Assembly: GCF_019112545.1 (NCBI RefSeq)
Contig: NW_025064923.1
Coordinates: forward strand, 227,003 to 291,002
Origin: Guyanagaster necrorhizus
Taxonomy: Eukaryota; Basidiomycota; Agaricomycetes; Agaricales; Physalacriaceae
DNA length: 64,000 nt
Reading direction: 5' to 3'
Each line of letters starts with the position of its first letter. Positions within the stretch are counted from its first letter, which is position 1. The notes beneath the pieces were generated by a model, which saw only the letters and a program-made list of their open reading frames with translations, had not been told where the DNA came from and ran no database searches. Shown here in pieces: positions 25,055-37,889 of this stretch. A program made the position numbers and the translations under genes.

Positions 25055-25879
25055 ATGGGTACGCGATGCTGCCATTCTTCTCCTTCACCAATGTCTGACC
25101 GCTCACTTAGTTCGTTACGCTGCCGCTGCTACTGCTACGAACCCCGAAAAAAGTCTGTTTTGTTATTGGTCCTATTGCTGGCCAAGACTGATGGTGACAA
25201 TTCAGCTGCCCGCGCACGAGGCGAGTACCTGCGAACGCACTTCAAGAACATGCGGGAGGTCGCCGCTGCTCTTACCGGTTCGTTTGTTGGCAAATAGGCT
25301 TGTGCTGGAGGATTGATTTGCATATATAGGACTCAAGTTGGCCAAGGCCTACACATACCTCGCTGACGTCCAAGATCACAAGCAGATCATTCCTTTCAGG
25401 CGGTTCTCCGGCGGTGTTGGACGAGCAAGCCAGGCCAAGCAATTCAAGGCAACTCAGGGTGCGTCTGCCTTTCATTCATCCTCAATTTTATTCATTGTGT
25501 ATGCAGGACGATGGCCGGAGAAGTCTGTTAAATTCATTTTACGCCTGCTGAAGAATGCCGAATCCAATGCGGATGCTAAAAACATCGATGTTGAGGACCT
25601 CACCATCAAGAACATTGTTGTTCAACAGGCCCCCGTTCGTCCTGAACACATTCTTTTGCCTCAGAGGACTGATTTGGGGATCCGTAGAAAACCCGCCGCC
25701 GTACGTACCGTGCTCATGGTCGTATAAACCCTTACCAGGGACACCCCACGCACGTTGAAATCATCCTCACTGCTTCCGATGTCGAGGTCGAGAAGGCTTC
25801 CGAAAAGGCTGGTGTCTCGTTGGTTGGATTAAACAGGCGGCAAGTTGCTAGGAAGAGGATTGAGGCTGCTCGAGCTTAG
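25055..25879 (+). CDS. RPL17: 60S ribosomal protein L17 (uL22)
   Basis: A large-subunit protein lining the nascent peptide exit tunnel. Exon 1 is only ATGG (25055-25058); the next exon continues [14 protein letters not shown], giving [15 protein letters not shown]. Later exons give [47 protein letters not shown]-like [35 protein letters not shown] and the end [12 protein letters not shown] tiny first exon with an intron just after the start is common in fungal ribosomal protein genes. The donor for the intron after NPEK is not certain (GTCTGT is the best candidate). Confidence 0.95.
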
Positions 25880-26401
25880 ATGCATGGATCGTTCTTTCCT
25901 GTTTGCCAATGTACTTATGCTATGCAATATGCGAGGCTATGAGACGGCAGTCAAATGACAGTTCAGCATTTCGGTTGTCGTGCCAGTGTATATGGCTAGA
26001 GTGGTAGCATTTGTTGTTTCCGTTCCCGGTGTTTGTTATTGGAACCATAGGATATTCTAAAATCTAAATTACGTGTCCCAAACTTGAAGACGACATCCGC
26101 CGTCTTGAAGTCCAAATAGGTATATACAATTAACTTGAGGTGTTAGTGTCTACACTCAACTTATGGTCTTCGACATAATTTTTTAGCAGAAGATTGTAAG
26201 TGAAAGAAAGTGTGGACGACAAGAGGCACGGGGAAAAGGAGAGATGATGATGATAGCGAGATGAAATGAATGTAACGTTGCATCAGTGATGCAGAAATAA
26301 CTGGGGAAAGATAAATGAGTGTAGGAGGGTAGTATATCCAACGTCACATGCATTATGCTCTGGCTCTGAGATGGATGAAAATGAAACAGGAAGGACCCCC
26401 C
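25880..26401. other. Convergent gap, RPL17 and RasGEF 3' ends
   Basis: About 520 bases without a supported gene. A purine-rich part near 26200-26310 includes GATGATGATGATAG-like sequence, but no C/D-box pair with proper spacing was clear. Confidence 0.4.
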
Positions 26402-29189
26402 TCATCGGGCCTGGCAAGCCTGAATGTTGAGAATAGCATCGAGATCAAACGTCGTTATTGAGGCGACGTTCTGATACCCACTCCGGGTGGCGACAAGGTT
26501 CCACAACATAGCAGGATTATTGTGTATTTTGTCAAGTTCCGGGTCCCTCGGTTCAAGGACACGGCTATCAAAGGAACAACTATTAGCACTTAAACCCAGG
26601 CTGAGAATAGGACGCGGACCTCCATTTGTACTGATCAGTGTCATCGACATCCAGTTTTGCTTTCAATTCTACGGCCCACTGCATCTTCTTTGTTAGCCAT
26701 TCTTGGCAAGCAGGGCTGCTTCTAAACGTGTAGGGCAGCCAAGCTTGCTCCAATGCTATTTAGTGTCAGAATGAAAACTCTTGCGAGATCCGGCGCGTAC
26801 TCACTTCGGATTGTAGCACAGATAGTGCGTACAGGGAAAAAGTTGATTCTTCCCTCGGTAACTGCCCTTGAAAGGCTTGACTTGATTTGAGTTACATCGT
26901 GAACAAGAGGGTCTGCATTGACGATCATTGATAACTACCACAATGTAACAGTGACATGTCTTCCTCACCAAGGATGGGAACCATGGGTCTTGACTTGAGT
27001 CCAACAGCTTGAATTATGCGACGGTATTCCCTGAAGTTGTCGAACACTGTTTCAAATACCCAGTGGAAACCCTTATGTTTCATGGACAACGCCTCGTGAT
27101 TCACGGCGTGAGTACTTCAGACAAGGCAAAGTTGAAACGCCACTTACCAGAGCTGTACGTCTGAGTCGGTTCACGGGAGAAGCGACAACACCATTGTAGA
27201 TGGCAAAGGCGGAGTTGAAGTCGTAGTGCTTGAGACATTCCTAAGGAGCATATTCAACATAATCAAACAAAATTTGCCAGTCAAAAGACTTACCATTGCC
27301 ACCTCGAGCCAGAACTCTATCATTGGAACACGACCCTCCAGCGACGATTCGTGCAAGATAGAAATGGTGGCCCAGAATGTGAGCGACCTTCCCCAATTCA
27401 CAAAGTCCGCTCTGGTCTCTTTTCCCTCCAATTCGTTTGCCATCCATGAGCGGACAGCGCTCTCCGGTTCGATCCTCCTGAAAATTTTGAATGACTGGAT
27501 AGTGATCTGTCGCGCAAACTCCCGGATACCAGGGTTACTCATGAACCAGAGCAGCCTGGATTTCACTGGCTTGTCTGGTACCGTTGGGAGACGAAAATTC
27601 GTTTCCTCAGGATTAGGGGAAAAGCTTCCGGGCGCGATCTTACGATATCTATATTCCAACCATTTGGATCGCGAGGCGCCACTTGAGCCGATTTTGTCCA
27701 AACGTCTGTAGAGTTTCAGCATCTCGCTGCCGGGACGACATTCTGGATGTCTCAAAAAATACTCCTGGAAGATCTCGAGTGCTTCACTGTCGAACGCTGG
27801 GTTCCAGTAACGCTCCAGCCACAAGCAGATAACGTGCACGACGCGTTTTTCCGTGATGTCCTTCGAAGCCGCCCAGACAACACGCTGTTGCTCAGTGAAC
27901 TGATAGCCATGTTCGTTCATCACCTTGAAGCGGTCTAAAAGGCCCCTGGCCAGTATAGCCGGTGTCGTAAAGTACCGGAAACCAAGGAAAAAAGTGTCGA
28001 GAACACCTTCCTGTGTGACTTCACGCGAGGTGACTTGCAAGATGAGGGCCTGCAATGTAGCACTCGTCAATTGTCCTTTTTCGTCGACTTTCATGGCCGC
28101 GTAATCCTCAGGCATAGGCATGTCGACGCGGTTGCTAGGATCCTCGAAGTGGTATATGGCGGACTGACGAATCGCATAAGTGATTTGCACAGCTTGACGC
28201 CGGTCGAGTGACTTGAAGGACTCTGTCTTTGGCTCTGAAGATAGTGTCGAAGTCGAGTTCTGAGATTGAACAATACGGTGACCGCGCTCCTTGGCAAGCT
28301 TAACGACACGTCGAATCTGCTGAGCGAGCTTCTTGCATCGTGGAGGGAGAGCCGCTTGATTTGTCGGCGTCGACACCAGCGTGTCAGTACTACTGCTAGA
28401 TTCGTCGGCAAACCTGACACGGCCAAGACCCAAAGTGGAACCAGAAGCGACAGTGTCGCTGGGGGTGTCTGGAGAAGCCGGGTTGTCATTATTAAGGACT
28501 TCTTCTACGATTATGCTCAGAGGGGAGATGCGAGGCTTAGGCGGCCGAAGCCTATGAGACTCAGGGCTCCCACTTTTGTCGATGCCGTCTTCCTCAGACA
28601 AATCGACAGGAATGCCAGGAAGCGGTTTCGCATCCGCTACCATACGTGTCACGATCCCGTGGAGGTCATCAAGAGCCTTGAGTGTGGCATTGAACCAGAA
28701 CATCGACGTGGCCAGGCGCATGTCGATGGCAAGCTCGCCTTCCTCTTGGACCTTTTTACAAGCCCATGAGCGAAAGTATTCCGCAGAATTAACGACATCG
28801 TAGTACATAGCGCGGTAATTGGAGTTGTTCGTGTCCAGGTGGGGCGTCTTTTCCATTGAGTAGAGAACATTTGTCGAAAGGCATGTGCAAAAAACCACAG
28901 CGTAGGCCTCGAAGTCGCTGATACTTTGATTCTTTTCTGACACTTCGCGTAGTCTTTCTATGACATGGATGATCGAGGGATAGCGTTGGATACATATCGG
29001 GACATTGGCGGCGAGGGAAGGAGGGGCGAAACATGACGGTGAAGGAGACGCAGGCTCTTTGCTGAAAAGGCTAGAATCTGGTGGGCTGGAAAGAGCCAGA
29101 GATGCCACAGGACCTGCTGTGGGGATATAGATTTTGCGGTCGCTGATCTTCTTCAATTTCTTGGGCTTGGACATCTGTAAGGATGCCAT
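26402..29189 (-). CDS. Ras guanine-nucleotide exchange factor (Cdc25-like)
   Basis: Loads GTP onto Ras-family GTPases at the plasma membrane. From the minus strand the order is a poorly conserved N-terminal part, a RasGEF_N domain (TSATLQALILQVTSREVTQ, GFRYFTTPAILARGLLDRF), then the catalytic RasGEF domain: REFARQITIQSFKIFRRIE, RADFVNWGRSLTFWATISI, PMIEFWLEVAMECLKHYDFN, FAIYNGVVASPVNRL and SRPMVPILG. It ends with FDLDAILNIQACQAR. I chose the Met at 29189 (MASLQMSKPKKLKK) because the frame upstream, open to a Met at 29387, is not protein-like. Extra upstream exons cannot be excluded; many fungal homologues carry an SH3 domain there. The catalytic part is split by several short introns. Confidence 0.85.
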
Positions 29190-30056
29190 GACGGAAGGTA
29201 AAGCTTTGGTGAAGATGAAACGATAGCGATAGGGTGAACCAAGGCAAAAACCAGGAGGAAGCCGAATATTTGAACCACCGGGGCAATCTGACAAATTGGT
29301 GCCCGGCTGCCACACTCCATAGATCATTAGCCTTAAGCGACAACAATTCATCCTGCTCATTGTTTGGCTTGCTCTCGCTGGATGCATGACATTCCGAGCT
29401 TCGACATAAGGAGAGCCATTTTTAGGATATCAAGCCAATATCGATTTATCTTTAGCCTTGGCAAAGTTACTGGAGCTCATGTCGTTTGTCGCCCTGCCAT
29501 GCTTCAGCGTTCTATGTTAAGCTTCAAGCTTATTGAACCTCTGAGCGCGCGAGCTACTGGTGCAGTAGGGTGCAGTAATATTTTGACCAGACATTCCTTT
29601 TCACGCCGGCGTGAAGGTCGAACAAAAGTCATGGTGGCCGCAGACGTCGCTAAAGACAAGTACTTTGTAACTTGGAACCTGAGCTGACAATGCGGCGATG
29701 ACTCCAAGCTGCACTTTAATTGTAATTGATCGAAAGTTAGGATCCTTTATATTGACGGTCGAGTACATCCATCTGGAATCAGGATTTGTGCCAGATCCTG
29801 TTTGACTTGGAAGTCGAAGATGGTGTCGAGAAAGAAAAATGAAATTCAAAGGGACTACATACTTTTGTCGATGGAAATCAGTAAAGCTGTGCAGCACGTG
29901 ATCGATAAGACCTGGAACCGAGCGGCTTAACCCAAACGTCGATTCTGCGCACAGAACGAGCTCAAGCGCCTCCTCGTCGGCGCTTATTCATCTCCGCGTC
30001 ATCGTCCATCACGACGACAACGGCGAGCAAGTGCTACCGCTTACTTTGCTTTCATC
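29190..30056. other. Divergent gap, RasGEF and Rsp5 starts
   Basis: About 870 bases including a 98-codon minus-strand frame (29601-29897) that I do not recognise. It may contain 5' exons of the RasGEF gene or only the two promoters. Confidence 0.35.
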
Positions 30057-32942
30057 ATGGCCAGCTCCAGCAGGTCGGTCTTCGTATCCGTCTCACCGTC
30101 ACCAGGCGCTCATCTTAACAGATTGAATGATACGGAGCGGACGATTCGTGTAACCCGTATGCCTTTTCACCTCATACGAGGTCGATACATTGGATGTGCT
30201 TACCATTGAATCAGTATTTGGGGCCCATGGTCTCGCCAAGAGGGATCTTCTGGGCCTGCCTGATCCATTTGCGGTCCTAACTGTTGACGGGGATCAGACG
30301 AGCTCGACAAGAGTAACCAAAAAATCGCTTAGTCCGTCGTGGAATAATAGCTTCGATGTGTAGGTGGTATTCCCGTCCATCCCTACCTCCATTTACCTGT
30401 CGCAGAACCGTTCGCCAATCATCCATGATCGCAATACAAGTATTCGATTACAGAAAATTCAAAAAACGAGATCAAGGTGCGGCTTACTGCATCCATGGAC
30501 TCTGACTGACTGCTTACGGTACATTCTCCAAGGCTTCCTTGGCGTAATTAATATTCCAGCCTCTGAAGCCATTTCCTGTGCTATGAACCACCACGGTATC
30601 TTTCTCCTCGTCTTTTTCTGATTACGTTTTCATTGTTTGGTGTTTGCATCAGAAATGATATCAAGAGACTTAACCATGTCATCCAACAACCTGCCTGTAT
30701 ATGGAAAACTGATATTTGGTTTTTCCTTACCCACGGAACCTGTCCCATCAGCCCCCGCTGCAACTGACACAGATACTTTTACCATGTCTACATCAGAAGC
30801 AGCGCAGTTGTCTGCCACTGCTTCCAGTAGCCAAGGGCCACGGCCTGCCGCGCATGTCGGAGATGACGATCACTTGAGGCCATCGACATCGACATCGCGA
30901 CAGCCACAGCAGCAGCAGCAGCAGCCACCACAGGCTCATCAGCAGGAGCAGCCTCTCTCATCTTCACTGTCTCTTCGATCGTCTGCAAGCCATGCTCCAC
31001 TGGATGCTTCCCCTCGATTCTCCCGACAAGATGCAAGCCAACGACCCGTTTCTCAGACTGCTGTACAGCAACGGAATGTCGAGGATGAAAGTCCCCTTCC
31101 TGCAGGTTGGGAATGTCGACATGATCCTCAAGGTCGTCCATACTATGTCGATCACAATACTCGAAGCACGACCTGGCATCGGCCCAGACCGAATGGCCAA
31201 CTCGCTACTTCTCCCCAAACCCAAACCCAAACCCAAACCCAATCCACACCACAGACGACAGCACCCGTGCGACACACCACCCTTCTTGCATCCAACCCAC
31301 CCACTGCTACCGATATCCCCCTTCCCCTGGGATGGGAGGAGCGTCGGACGCCGGAAGGACGTCCATATTTTGTTGATCATCACACTAGAACAACGACGTG
31401 GGTTGATCCTCGACGTGCCAACCAGCCTGTTATTCCACCCACCAATGCTCATCAGCTTGGACCCCTTCCTTCGGGATGGGAGATGCGATTGACCTCCACA
31501 GGACGTGTTTATTTCGTGGATCATAATACGCGAACGACGTCATGGGAAGATCCTAGACTTCCTGGTGTTGTGGACGATAACGCGCCTCAGTACAAACGAG
31601 ATTACCGACGGAAGGTGATCTACTTCCGCAGTCAGCCTAAGATGCGGGTATCTACTGGCAAATGTGACATCAGGGTTAGACGTGCGCGGATATTGGAGGA
31701 TAGTTACACCGCCGTGATGGCACAAAACCCGGAAGATCTGAAACGGCGGCTTCTCGTTAGCTTCGAGGGTGAGGATGGGTTGGACTATGGTGGTGTTGGC
31801 AGGTAACTTTCGTCATTTGTCTGTTCATCTTTTCAGGACTAAAAGGCCCTGCAGGGAATGGTTTTTCCTGCTGTCGCACGAGATCTTCAATCCTTGCTAT
31901 GGATTGTTCGAGTACTCGACACACGACAATTATACTCTCCAAATCAACCCAGTATCCGGGATCAACCCAGACCATCTGAGCTACTTCAAATTTATTGGGC
32001 GCTGTTTAGGTTTGGCAATATTCCATCGTCGCTTCCTAGATGTGTATTTTGTTCCGAGCTTCTACAAAATGATGCTGGGCAAGCATATGACATTAGCGGA
32101 TTTGGAGAGCGTGGACGCTGATCTCCATCGCTCACTAGTCTGGATGCTGTAAGTTATCCAGTTTAGTGATCCAGTATCCCGTTCACTGATATGGCCCAGG
32201 GACAATGATATCACTGATGTTCTCGACGAGACTTTCACTATGACTGAAAACCGATTTGGAGAATTGGTGATTATCGAATTGAAGACCGGAGGGGAAAACA
32301 TAGCGGTTACAGAAGCGAACAAGATTGAATACGTTGATGCGGTTGTTGCTTACCGTATATCGACCCGGGTAAAGGATCAGTTCCAAGCCTTTATGGAAGG
32401 CCTTTTGGAACTGATACCGGTCGACCTTGTTAGTGTATTTGACGAGCGGGAGCTAGAGCTACTAATAGGTGGTATGGCCGAAATTGATGTGTACGTTTTT
32501 CGGATACTTGTTTTCGTAACGGGACTGACATTGTATTTTTTAGGGACGACTGGACTAAGTTTACAGATTACCGTGGATACGAGAAGACTGACCAAGTCAT
32601 TGAGTGGTTCTGGCAGTGCATTCGCTCTTGGCCCGCAGAACGTAAATCACGGCTCTTGCAGTTCACGACTGGTACTTCACGCGTACCAGTTAATGGATTC
32701 AAGGACCTTCAGGGATCGGATGGCCCGCGGCGATTTACCATTGAGAAGTCTGGTGACCCGCAAGGATTGCCCAGGAGCCACACATGCTTTAATCGATTGG
32801 ATTTGCCGCCATACCAGGATTATGAAAGTTTGGAGACAAAACTGATATATGCCATCGAGTATGTGTTTCGTCTCTTTTACTGGTTCACGTCTGAATCGTC
32901 ACTTATTTCCGCAGAGAGACGGAAGGTTTCGGGCAGGAGTAG
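30057..32942 (+). CDS. RSP5: Rsp5/Nedd4-family HECT E3 ubiquitin ligase
   Basis: A membrane-recruited ubiquitin ligase that marks transporters and receptors for endocytosis. The N-terminal C2 domain is seen in [18 protein letters not shown] and [13 protein letters not shown]. Three WW domains follow: [40 protein letters not shown] and [20 protein letters not shown]. The HECT domain begins near [17 protein letters not shown] and includes [19 protein letters not shown]. The catalytic cysteine sits in [13 protein letters not shown], codon at 32785-32787. The last intron must be removed to give [10 protein letters not shown], the conserved end. The linker between C2 and WW1 has a polyQ tract, and the WW1-WW2 linker carries TQ repeats. 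Domain order C2-WW3-HECT is exactly that of Rsp5. Confidence 0.95.
30908..30924 (+). repeat. CAG microsatellite in RSP5 (polyQ)
   Basis: A run of CAG units encodes glutamines in the C2-WW linker. Such tracts are length-variable between strains. Confidence 0.7.
31214..31242 (+). repeat. CCCAAA microsatellite in RSP5 (TQ repeats)
   Basis: About five tandem CCCAAA units lie in frame and encode alternating Thr and Gln between WW1 and WW2. It resembles a telomere-like unit but is coding. Confidence 0.75.
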
Positions 32943-33174
32943 ATGTTAACCTAATATACCTTTTGTTGTTGTTTTTCTTTGGAATGTAACATTAACAGTA
33001 CGATGCTCCATTTTAATCATCTCTTGTGGTTAATTACGATGTACCAATCGATTTGTATGCAAAGTGTTTTTGTACAATGTATAAAAATCCGGTAGATACG
33101 GTCCGGAAAGACACACGTGCAAAGAGCCAATCACGGCCGGAGACGCGTCTAGAGGCAAACCTTCCAATGCTACA

Positions 33175-34079
33175 ATGACTGCCGTTTCTCCAGAGCCAGC
33201 TGCCGGTCCAAGCTACGACTCCTACCTGGACACCGTCGAGGGAGAAATAAATTTCTTCCGTTCCTTGATGAGGACAAGGCCGGTGGGCATTAACTGCCAC
33301 TTCCATGTCATGGCTATGCGATTTTCAATTCACCAAGACTCGGGCCAATGGGTATCGATAGAGGGCATCTGGACCAAACTGAGGTCACTGTACGACATAG
33401 ATGCTCTTAATGCTATAGTAAGACGCGCATTTCTCTGGTCTACTTCCCAACTTACGGACGGACAGGATGCCGAGATAGACGGATACCAATCGCCTAAATC
33501 TAACAGCTCAACACCAATACCCATTCCGTCTCCAAAACCCGGTGACGATTTCACGAATCATACTTTCTTTAAAGAAGAATATTCTCTTCCCTATGATGAA
33601 TATATCGAGAACATGATCGCTACGCGTCGCATGCGTGCCACACCGTCGGTTGCATCCCCGACGCCTTCTCCTACCGCCCAGAAAAAACCGAAAGGTAAAC
33701 GAAAAGGAAAGATGGCCAAGTCACAGGCGAACTATGCGGGTCTCGTGGGAGGTGATAGTGATAGTAGCGCGCTGACACAGGAGAGTGGTGATGAGGGTGC
33801 TCCGACTCCAAGGGAAAGTGTCGTCACCGCAACTGATGGAGGAACGGAGGATGTTGAAGACGAGGACGTGGAGATGCACGAACCGTCTCCAGGTATGTTT
33901 GGATGTTCGTTGGTCTTTCTTACATTCTCATTTCTTGTTTAGCTCCGTCTGCGACGACCAAAGGGACGAAGCCAAAAGCCAAATCTGCAACAGCAGCGGC
34001 AAAACGGGCCGCTTCTGCAGCGAGGGCCCGTGCGGCCCAAGCGGCCCAACGCGCAAACAAGGCTAAGAAGAAAAAGTAG
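33175..34079 (+). CDS. EAF7/MRGBP-like NuA4 subunit (CT20 domain)
   Basis: A chromatin-modification protein expected in the NuA4 histone acetyltransferase complex. The start MTAVSPEPAAGPSYDSYLDT is followed by the CT20 signature: FFRSLMRTRPVGINCHFHVM, then GQWVSIEGIWTKLRSLYDID. An intron after LDALNAI joins to DAEIDGYQSPKS. FFKEEYSLPYDEYIENMIA comes next. The second half is low complexity: Lys-rich, then acidic (TEDVEDEDVEMHEPSP), then Ala/Lys-rich, ending NKAKKKK. This matches the fungal EAF7 layout of a short folded N-terminus with a charged tail. Confidence 0.87.
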
Positions 34080-34563
34080 CGTATTTTGCGAATGATGCTC
34101 TGAGCACGTCTTTCAATTTTCTCTATCTAAATTCTTTCAGGTCGAGATGGGCTGCATGACACTCCTTCCACCACTTTTCTGGGAGAAGGAAAGGTAGATC
34201 GTTTTTCCTCTAATGACATTACCGTACCACCTTTGAATATGTCTGTATGCCTTTGCCTCCTGCAGTTTGTGTTTAAGGTATCGCACCTGTTGTGTCCGCA
34301 TGATTCAGATAGCTCTTCCAGACATAATTAGACACGTAAAGGGGACAAAGGCCGACTAGGGCTAACACTTACGAGGCTCGACAAGTGGGGCAAATCAGAA
34401 GCCCAGCTACATAATATGGCTCAGTATGGTTCCTTCAGAGGTCTGATTCAAAGTACCGCCGTTGAAAGTGCCATTCGAAACGTCGACTGCAACCAAGCGT
34501 TCCAGTGAACCATCGAAATCCAACTTTTATTACGGCCAGCAAATCCGAGGGCGCGAGACCACT
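34080..34563. other. Convergent gap, EAF7 and SLX8-like 3' ends
   Basis: About 480 bases without a supported gene. Confidence 0.4.
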
Positions 34564-36086
34564 CTATACAAATACACCAATGATGCCTTCACCTTTTACC
34601 TTATCAGGTCCCCAAATGCCACCTATTTTTACACTTGTATGCACTCGCCCACATCCGATTACCGGGCAAGTCCACTGGTGCTCCGCCTCGACCTCTGACT
34701 TGGCTTTGCCCTTCCGCTTGAGTATTGAAGGTATAATTCGTTGTAAAAGCTCAGCATTTGCCTTGTGGCTGGACCGCAACCTTGACCTGATGGTGTTTGT
34801 CTCCTCCGCAGCGTTGGCCGTCGCTGCACCTTCTTTTGCCTTTTCCTTCCCTTTCCCTGATTCAGAAACATCTTGAGGTGGAACCTGAGGCACCGAAAGC
34901 CGGTCAATGCACTTCCCATCGATCAGGTGTCCACATCTAAGTGACCAAATTCTTCGCCTCCTCTGGTCCTCCGCACTTCCGCTGCCACTTTGGTACAAAC
35001 CCTCATTGCAATTGGCACAGACAAGAGTCGCTTGCAAGTTGAGGCCCGAAGAGGGGGGGGAAATAGAAGCCAGTGCTGCATCTGAACCTGAAGAACTGCT
35101 GGCAATGGGTTCATCGTCGTCAATGACAATCGGGTTAGACTTGGACGTCGTGAATGGAGAAGATTCGGATGTTGGCGGGGCGAAGTCAAAGGTAAAACCA
35201 GGCTCCGGCAGACCAGGATGTGTATATTGAGGTTTATAGTCCACCTCAGGCGGTTGCGAATGAGTCATCAAGTTCCGACGAGTTCTGAAATATGAATCCC
35301 CCATTGCGTATTCATCGTGCAGCTCGGCAGGGAAGAGGAGGAAGTTCAAGTGACGCATAGTATTGTCGTCATGTGCATCATGATCCAACGCGAGGTAACC
35401 ATTCCCTATTTGTATTCTTCGCGGATCCCGCCTGCGCGGTATCCCACCCTGTGCCTGTGCCTGCAGACGCCGCTCACGTTCCCGCCGTACCTCCGCACTC
35501 CGGGCTTGTCCCGTAGACATGACAGCACCTCCGAGAGTGATTCGGGGCAGACGATGTGGGCGACCTGTGTCCGAAGAATTCTGGACGGTTGCCGGGGTCG
35601 ATGGCGAGTGGAGATTGACTTCGAAATCGAACGGGTCGGGCCTGGCTAATACCGGAGTGGCTATTGGATGCGGAGGAGGCTCGCGACGCATGGGGAACAT
35701 GGAAAAGCGAGCAGGAATAGATGGAACAGGAGGAACGACTTGAATATCAGGATCCGGTGGGGGTGGTGAGAACAGCCGGCGCATGGCGGCTGTTCCTGCC
35801 ACCATTCAATACGACTGTTGAACCTGCAAAACGATGGAAACCTACCTCGACGCGTGTGGTTGCTCCCGGACGCCGCTGGATGGCCTATTTCCTCTATGTC
35901 GCTGTCATCAAGCAAGGAAATGAAGTCAGGAGACGTTCGTCGGCGCTGAGCAGGTCGCGAAGGTGCATCCTCCCACAGGTCAACATCGATGACCTCGACA
36001 TCAGGCTCTCTAAGTCGTCGTTGCGGTATAACCACTGGTGCATGCTGCAAAGGGAGAGAAGGAGGTCGCTCGACAATAGTCGACAT
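34564..36086 (-). CDS. SLX8/Rfp-like RING protein with SUMO-interacting motifs
   Basis: Probably a SUMO-targeted ubiquitin ligase subunit. The N-terminus has two SIM-like cores flanked by acids: VEVIDVDLWED and DFISLLDDSDIEEI, and a third lies in NPIVIDDDEP. The C-terminal zinc domain reads LVCANCNEGLY, WSLRCGHLIDGKC, and WTCPVIGCGRVH, ending EGIIGVFV. In a classical RING the His of CGH would be followed by Cys two residues later; here that position is Asp, and a long Lys/Glu-rich insert separates the halves. A single intron of 50 bases joins HTRRG to TAAMRRLFSPPPP. The fungal SLX8/rfp name is used by similarity of layout; ligase activity is inferred. Confidence 0.72.
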
Positions 36087-36556
36087 TTCGTCGTCGTGAT
36101 GGTGGTCGCTCTTTGAACGTGAGTCTCACGTCACTCCGGTTTTGGACGCGGTCTTTGTATTACATAAGCTTCGGGATCCGCCACCGTTGCCGTTTTTGGA
36201 GTGCCGATGCGCCTCTTAATCTCCAATGCAGCTGGCCAGTGGCCACCTCGGTCGACTTCCTTGGCCAGATTTCTTGCCACTTATTATTATATAAACAGAG
36301 AACTGCCAGTTTTCCGTGGCCTGTTCCAAGATTTTCCGGTCACATCTGGTCAAATGTAAGTAACAGTTATTCCGCTCGTGTCGGGGATTGAACGGCCCGG
36401 TTCCCGACAACTCTTGCCCATTTTATGTAATTTCTGACGCGTCCTTTCCACCACATTCTCCAGTCTTCCTCATTTCTGTTCCCGATCTTCCAAGCCAGAT
36501 TACTTTTTCCTTTCATCGGATATTTCTTCATCCCTACAGCTCATCCTTTGTTGATC
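36087..36556. promoter_or_regulatory. Divergent promoter region, SLX8-like / DUF3605
   Basis: 470 bases between two outward-facing starts. No gene is supported; both promoters must lie here. Confidence 0.35.
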
Positions 36557-37621
36557 ATGACTATAGAGACGCCATTCTCAAATTCATCCCCCGTTCCTCT
36601 GCGTACCGGTCCACCGACCAAAGAAGAACTAATAGTGTATTACCCAGCGAAGTTTACGTGGAACCAGCTCAAGACCTTCGTCAATTCTGGGTGCTTTTTA
36701 GACAACACTGCTACATATTTCATGCTAACTGAGCTCAAAGGGATCTTGGTCTTTTGAAGCGCGACAAGAAGCTTCAAGAACGGTACGAGCTCTGGGCCAA
36801 GAGCATCAAACTCAAATACGGCTCTATCGGTAAGGATCATACGTGATGTACAGGATTCTCCTGACCATCACCCTTATATTAACAGTCAACTACCTCTTGA
36901 ACTTCCGCCTCCAGTGGGGAAAACCAGATACTTTGTCCTTACTTACCTCCGCCTTGGATGACAGCGACCTAGTTAGGAACCACATAGATCCTTTACACGC
37001 AGACACCTCCATTACAAGAGATCTGCCCCCTTTACCCGAAGACGCGCCGTCATACTTTGCAGCTGATATTCCATCCGAATATATCAGTATCATTCAAAAC
37101 GACTGGCCCTATTCCGGTGAGTTCTGCTTTTATTGTCTTTGTCTTCCCTCAGAAACACCTGATGTCCTGCTGTTGCGTACAGTACCGTCCGATGTCGAAC
37201 ATACATTAATTTGGACACGTATCCCAATTTATCATCCCGACATAATCGCAGACAGCATATCGGCGCGGATCGCCCAAGACGGCCTGTGGGGTTTTACAGG
37301 GAATACGTCCCCTCCCCCTTCGCCATCGACTCTTCATCTCTGTCTGCCCGCGCTTTCTGAGTGGGGCATCACTAAGGAGAAAATGATCATCTCTACCAGA
37401 GGCACCGAGGAGGAAGAAGCTTTGGTTAAATGGGCCGGTGAGAACGTGAACGACTTTGTTAAGGAGCGCTGGATGGAAGAGGAGTGGGAAACCGCATGGT
37501 TTGTGAACCCTTTCGTAAGATTTCTTTTGTTTGTAAGAGGCCGAGTATTCATGTCGTTGGATAGAGACTTCAGAGTGTACCGGGACTAGCACATATCCAT
37601 GTTTTCGCAAGACACAAATGA
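36557..37621 (+). CDS. DUF3605-family protein
   Basis: A conserved fungal protein of unknown function. Starting from MTIETPFSNSSPVPLRTG, exon 1 contains FTWNQLKTFVNSG, spliced to DLGLLKRDKKLQERYELW and then GSIVNYLLNFRLQW, the family signature. Later exons read ISIIQNDWPYSVPSDVEH, LIWTRIPIYHPDIIADS and GLWGFTGNTSPPPSPSTL. A last intron after WFVNPF gives RLQSVPGLAHIHVFARHK, the expected C-terminus. Four introns. The WGFTGN block and the HIHVFARHK tail are typical of this family; the protein is predicted soluble. Confidence 0.85.
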
Positions 37622-37889
37622 TTTTGCATGATTGTTGAGCCCTCTCCAGGAAGACCGAAACTTGTATCTTACATAAAGCGCTAGACGTCTGAAGCACTGA
37701 GTGTTTTCTACCGGCTTATTTATCTACAGACCAAGGATATTATCGCCGTATGATTATCACGCGCATGCAGAACATCTTCTATCATTGGACTAGCCATATG
37801 AACGCAATAAAAAAGATGCCCAGAGGGACCTGCCCACGATATTTATGGATTCCCTTAAAGGAGAACAAAATTCGCATTCCTGTAAACCA

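Noticed and set aside
26200..26310. GATGATGAT purine-rich stretch as a C/D snoRNA
   Set aside because: No matching D box and closing stem at proper distance were seen.
31214..31242. CCCAAA repeat as possible telomere sequence
   Set aside because: It is coding (TQ repeats in RSP5), short and not terminal.
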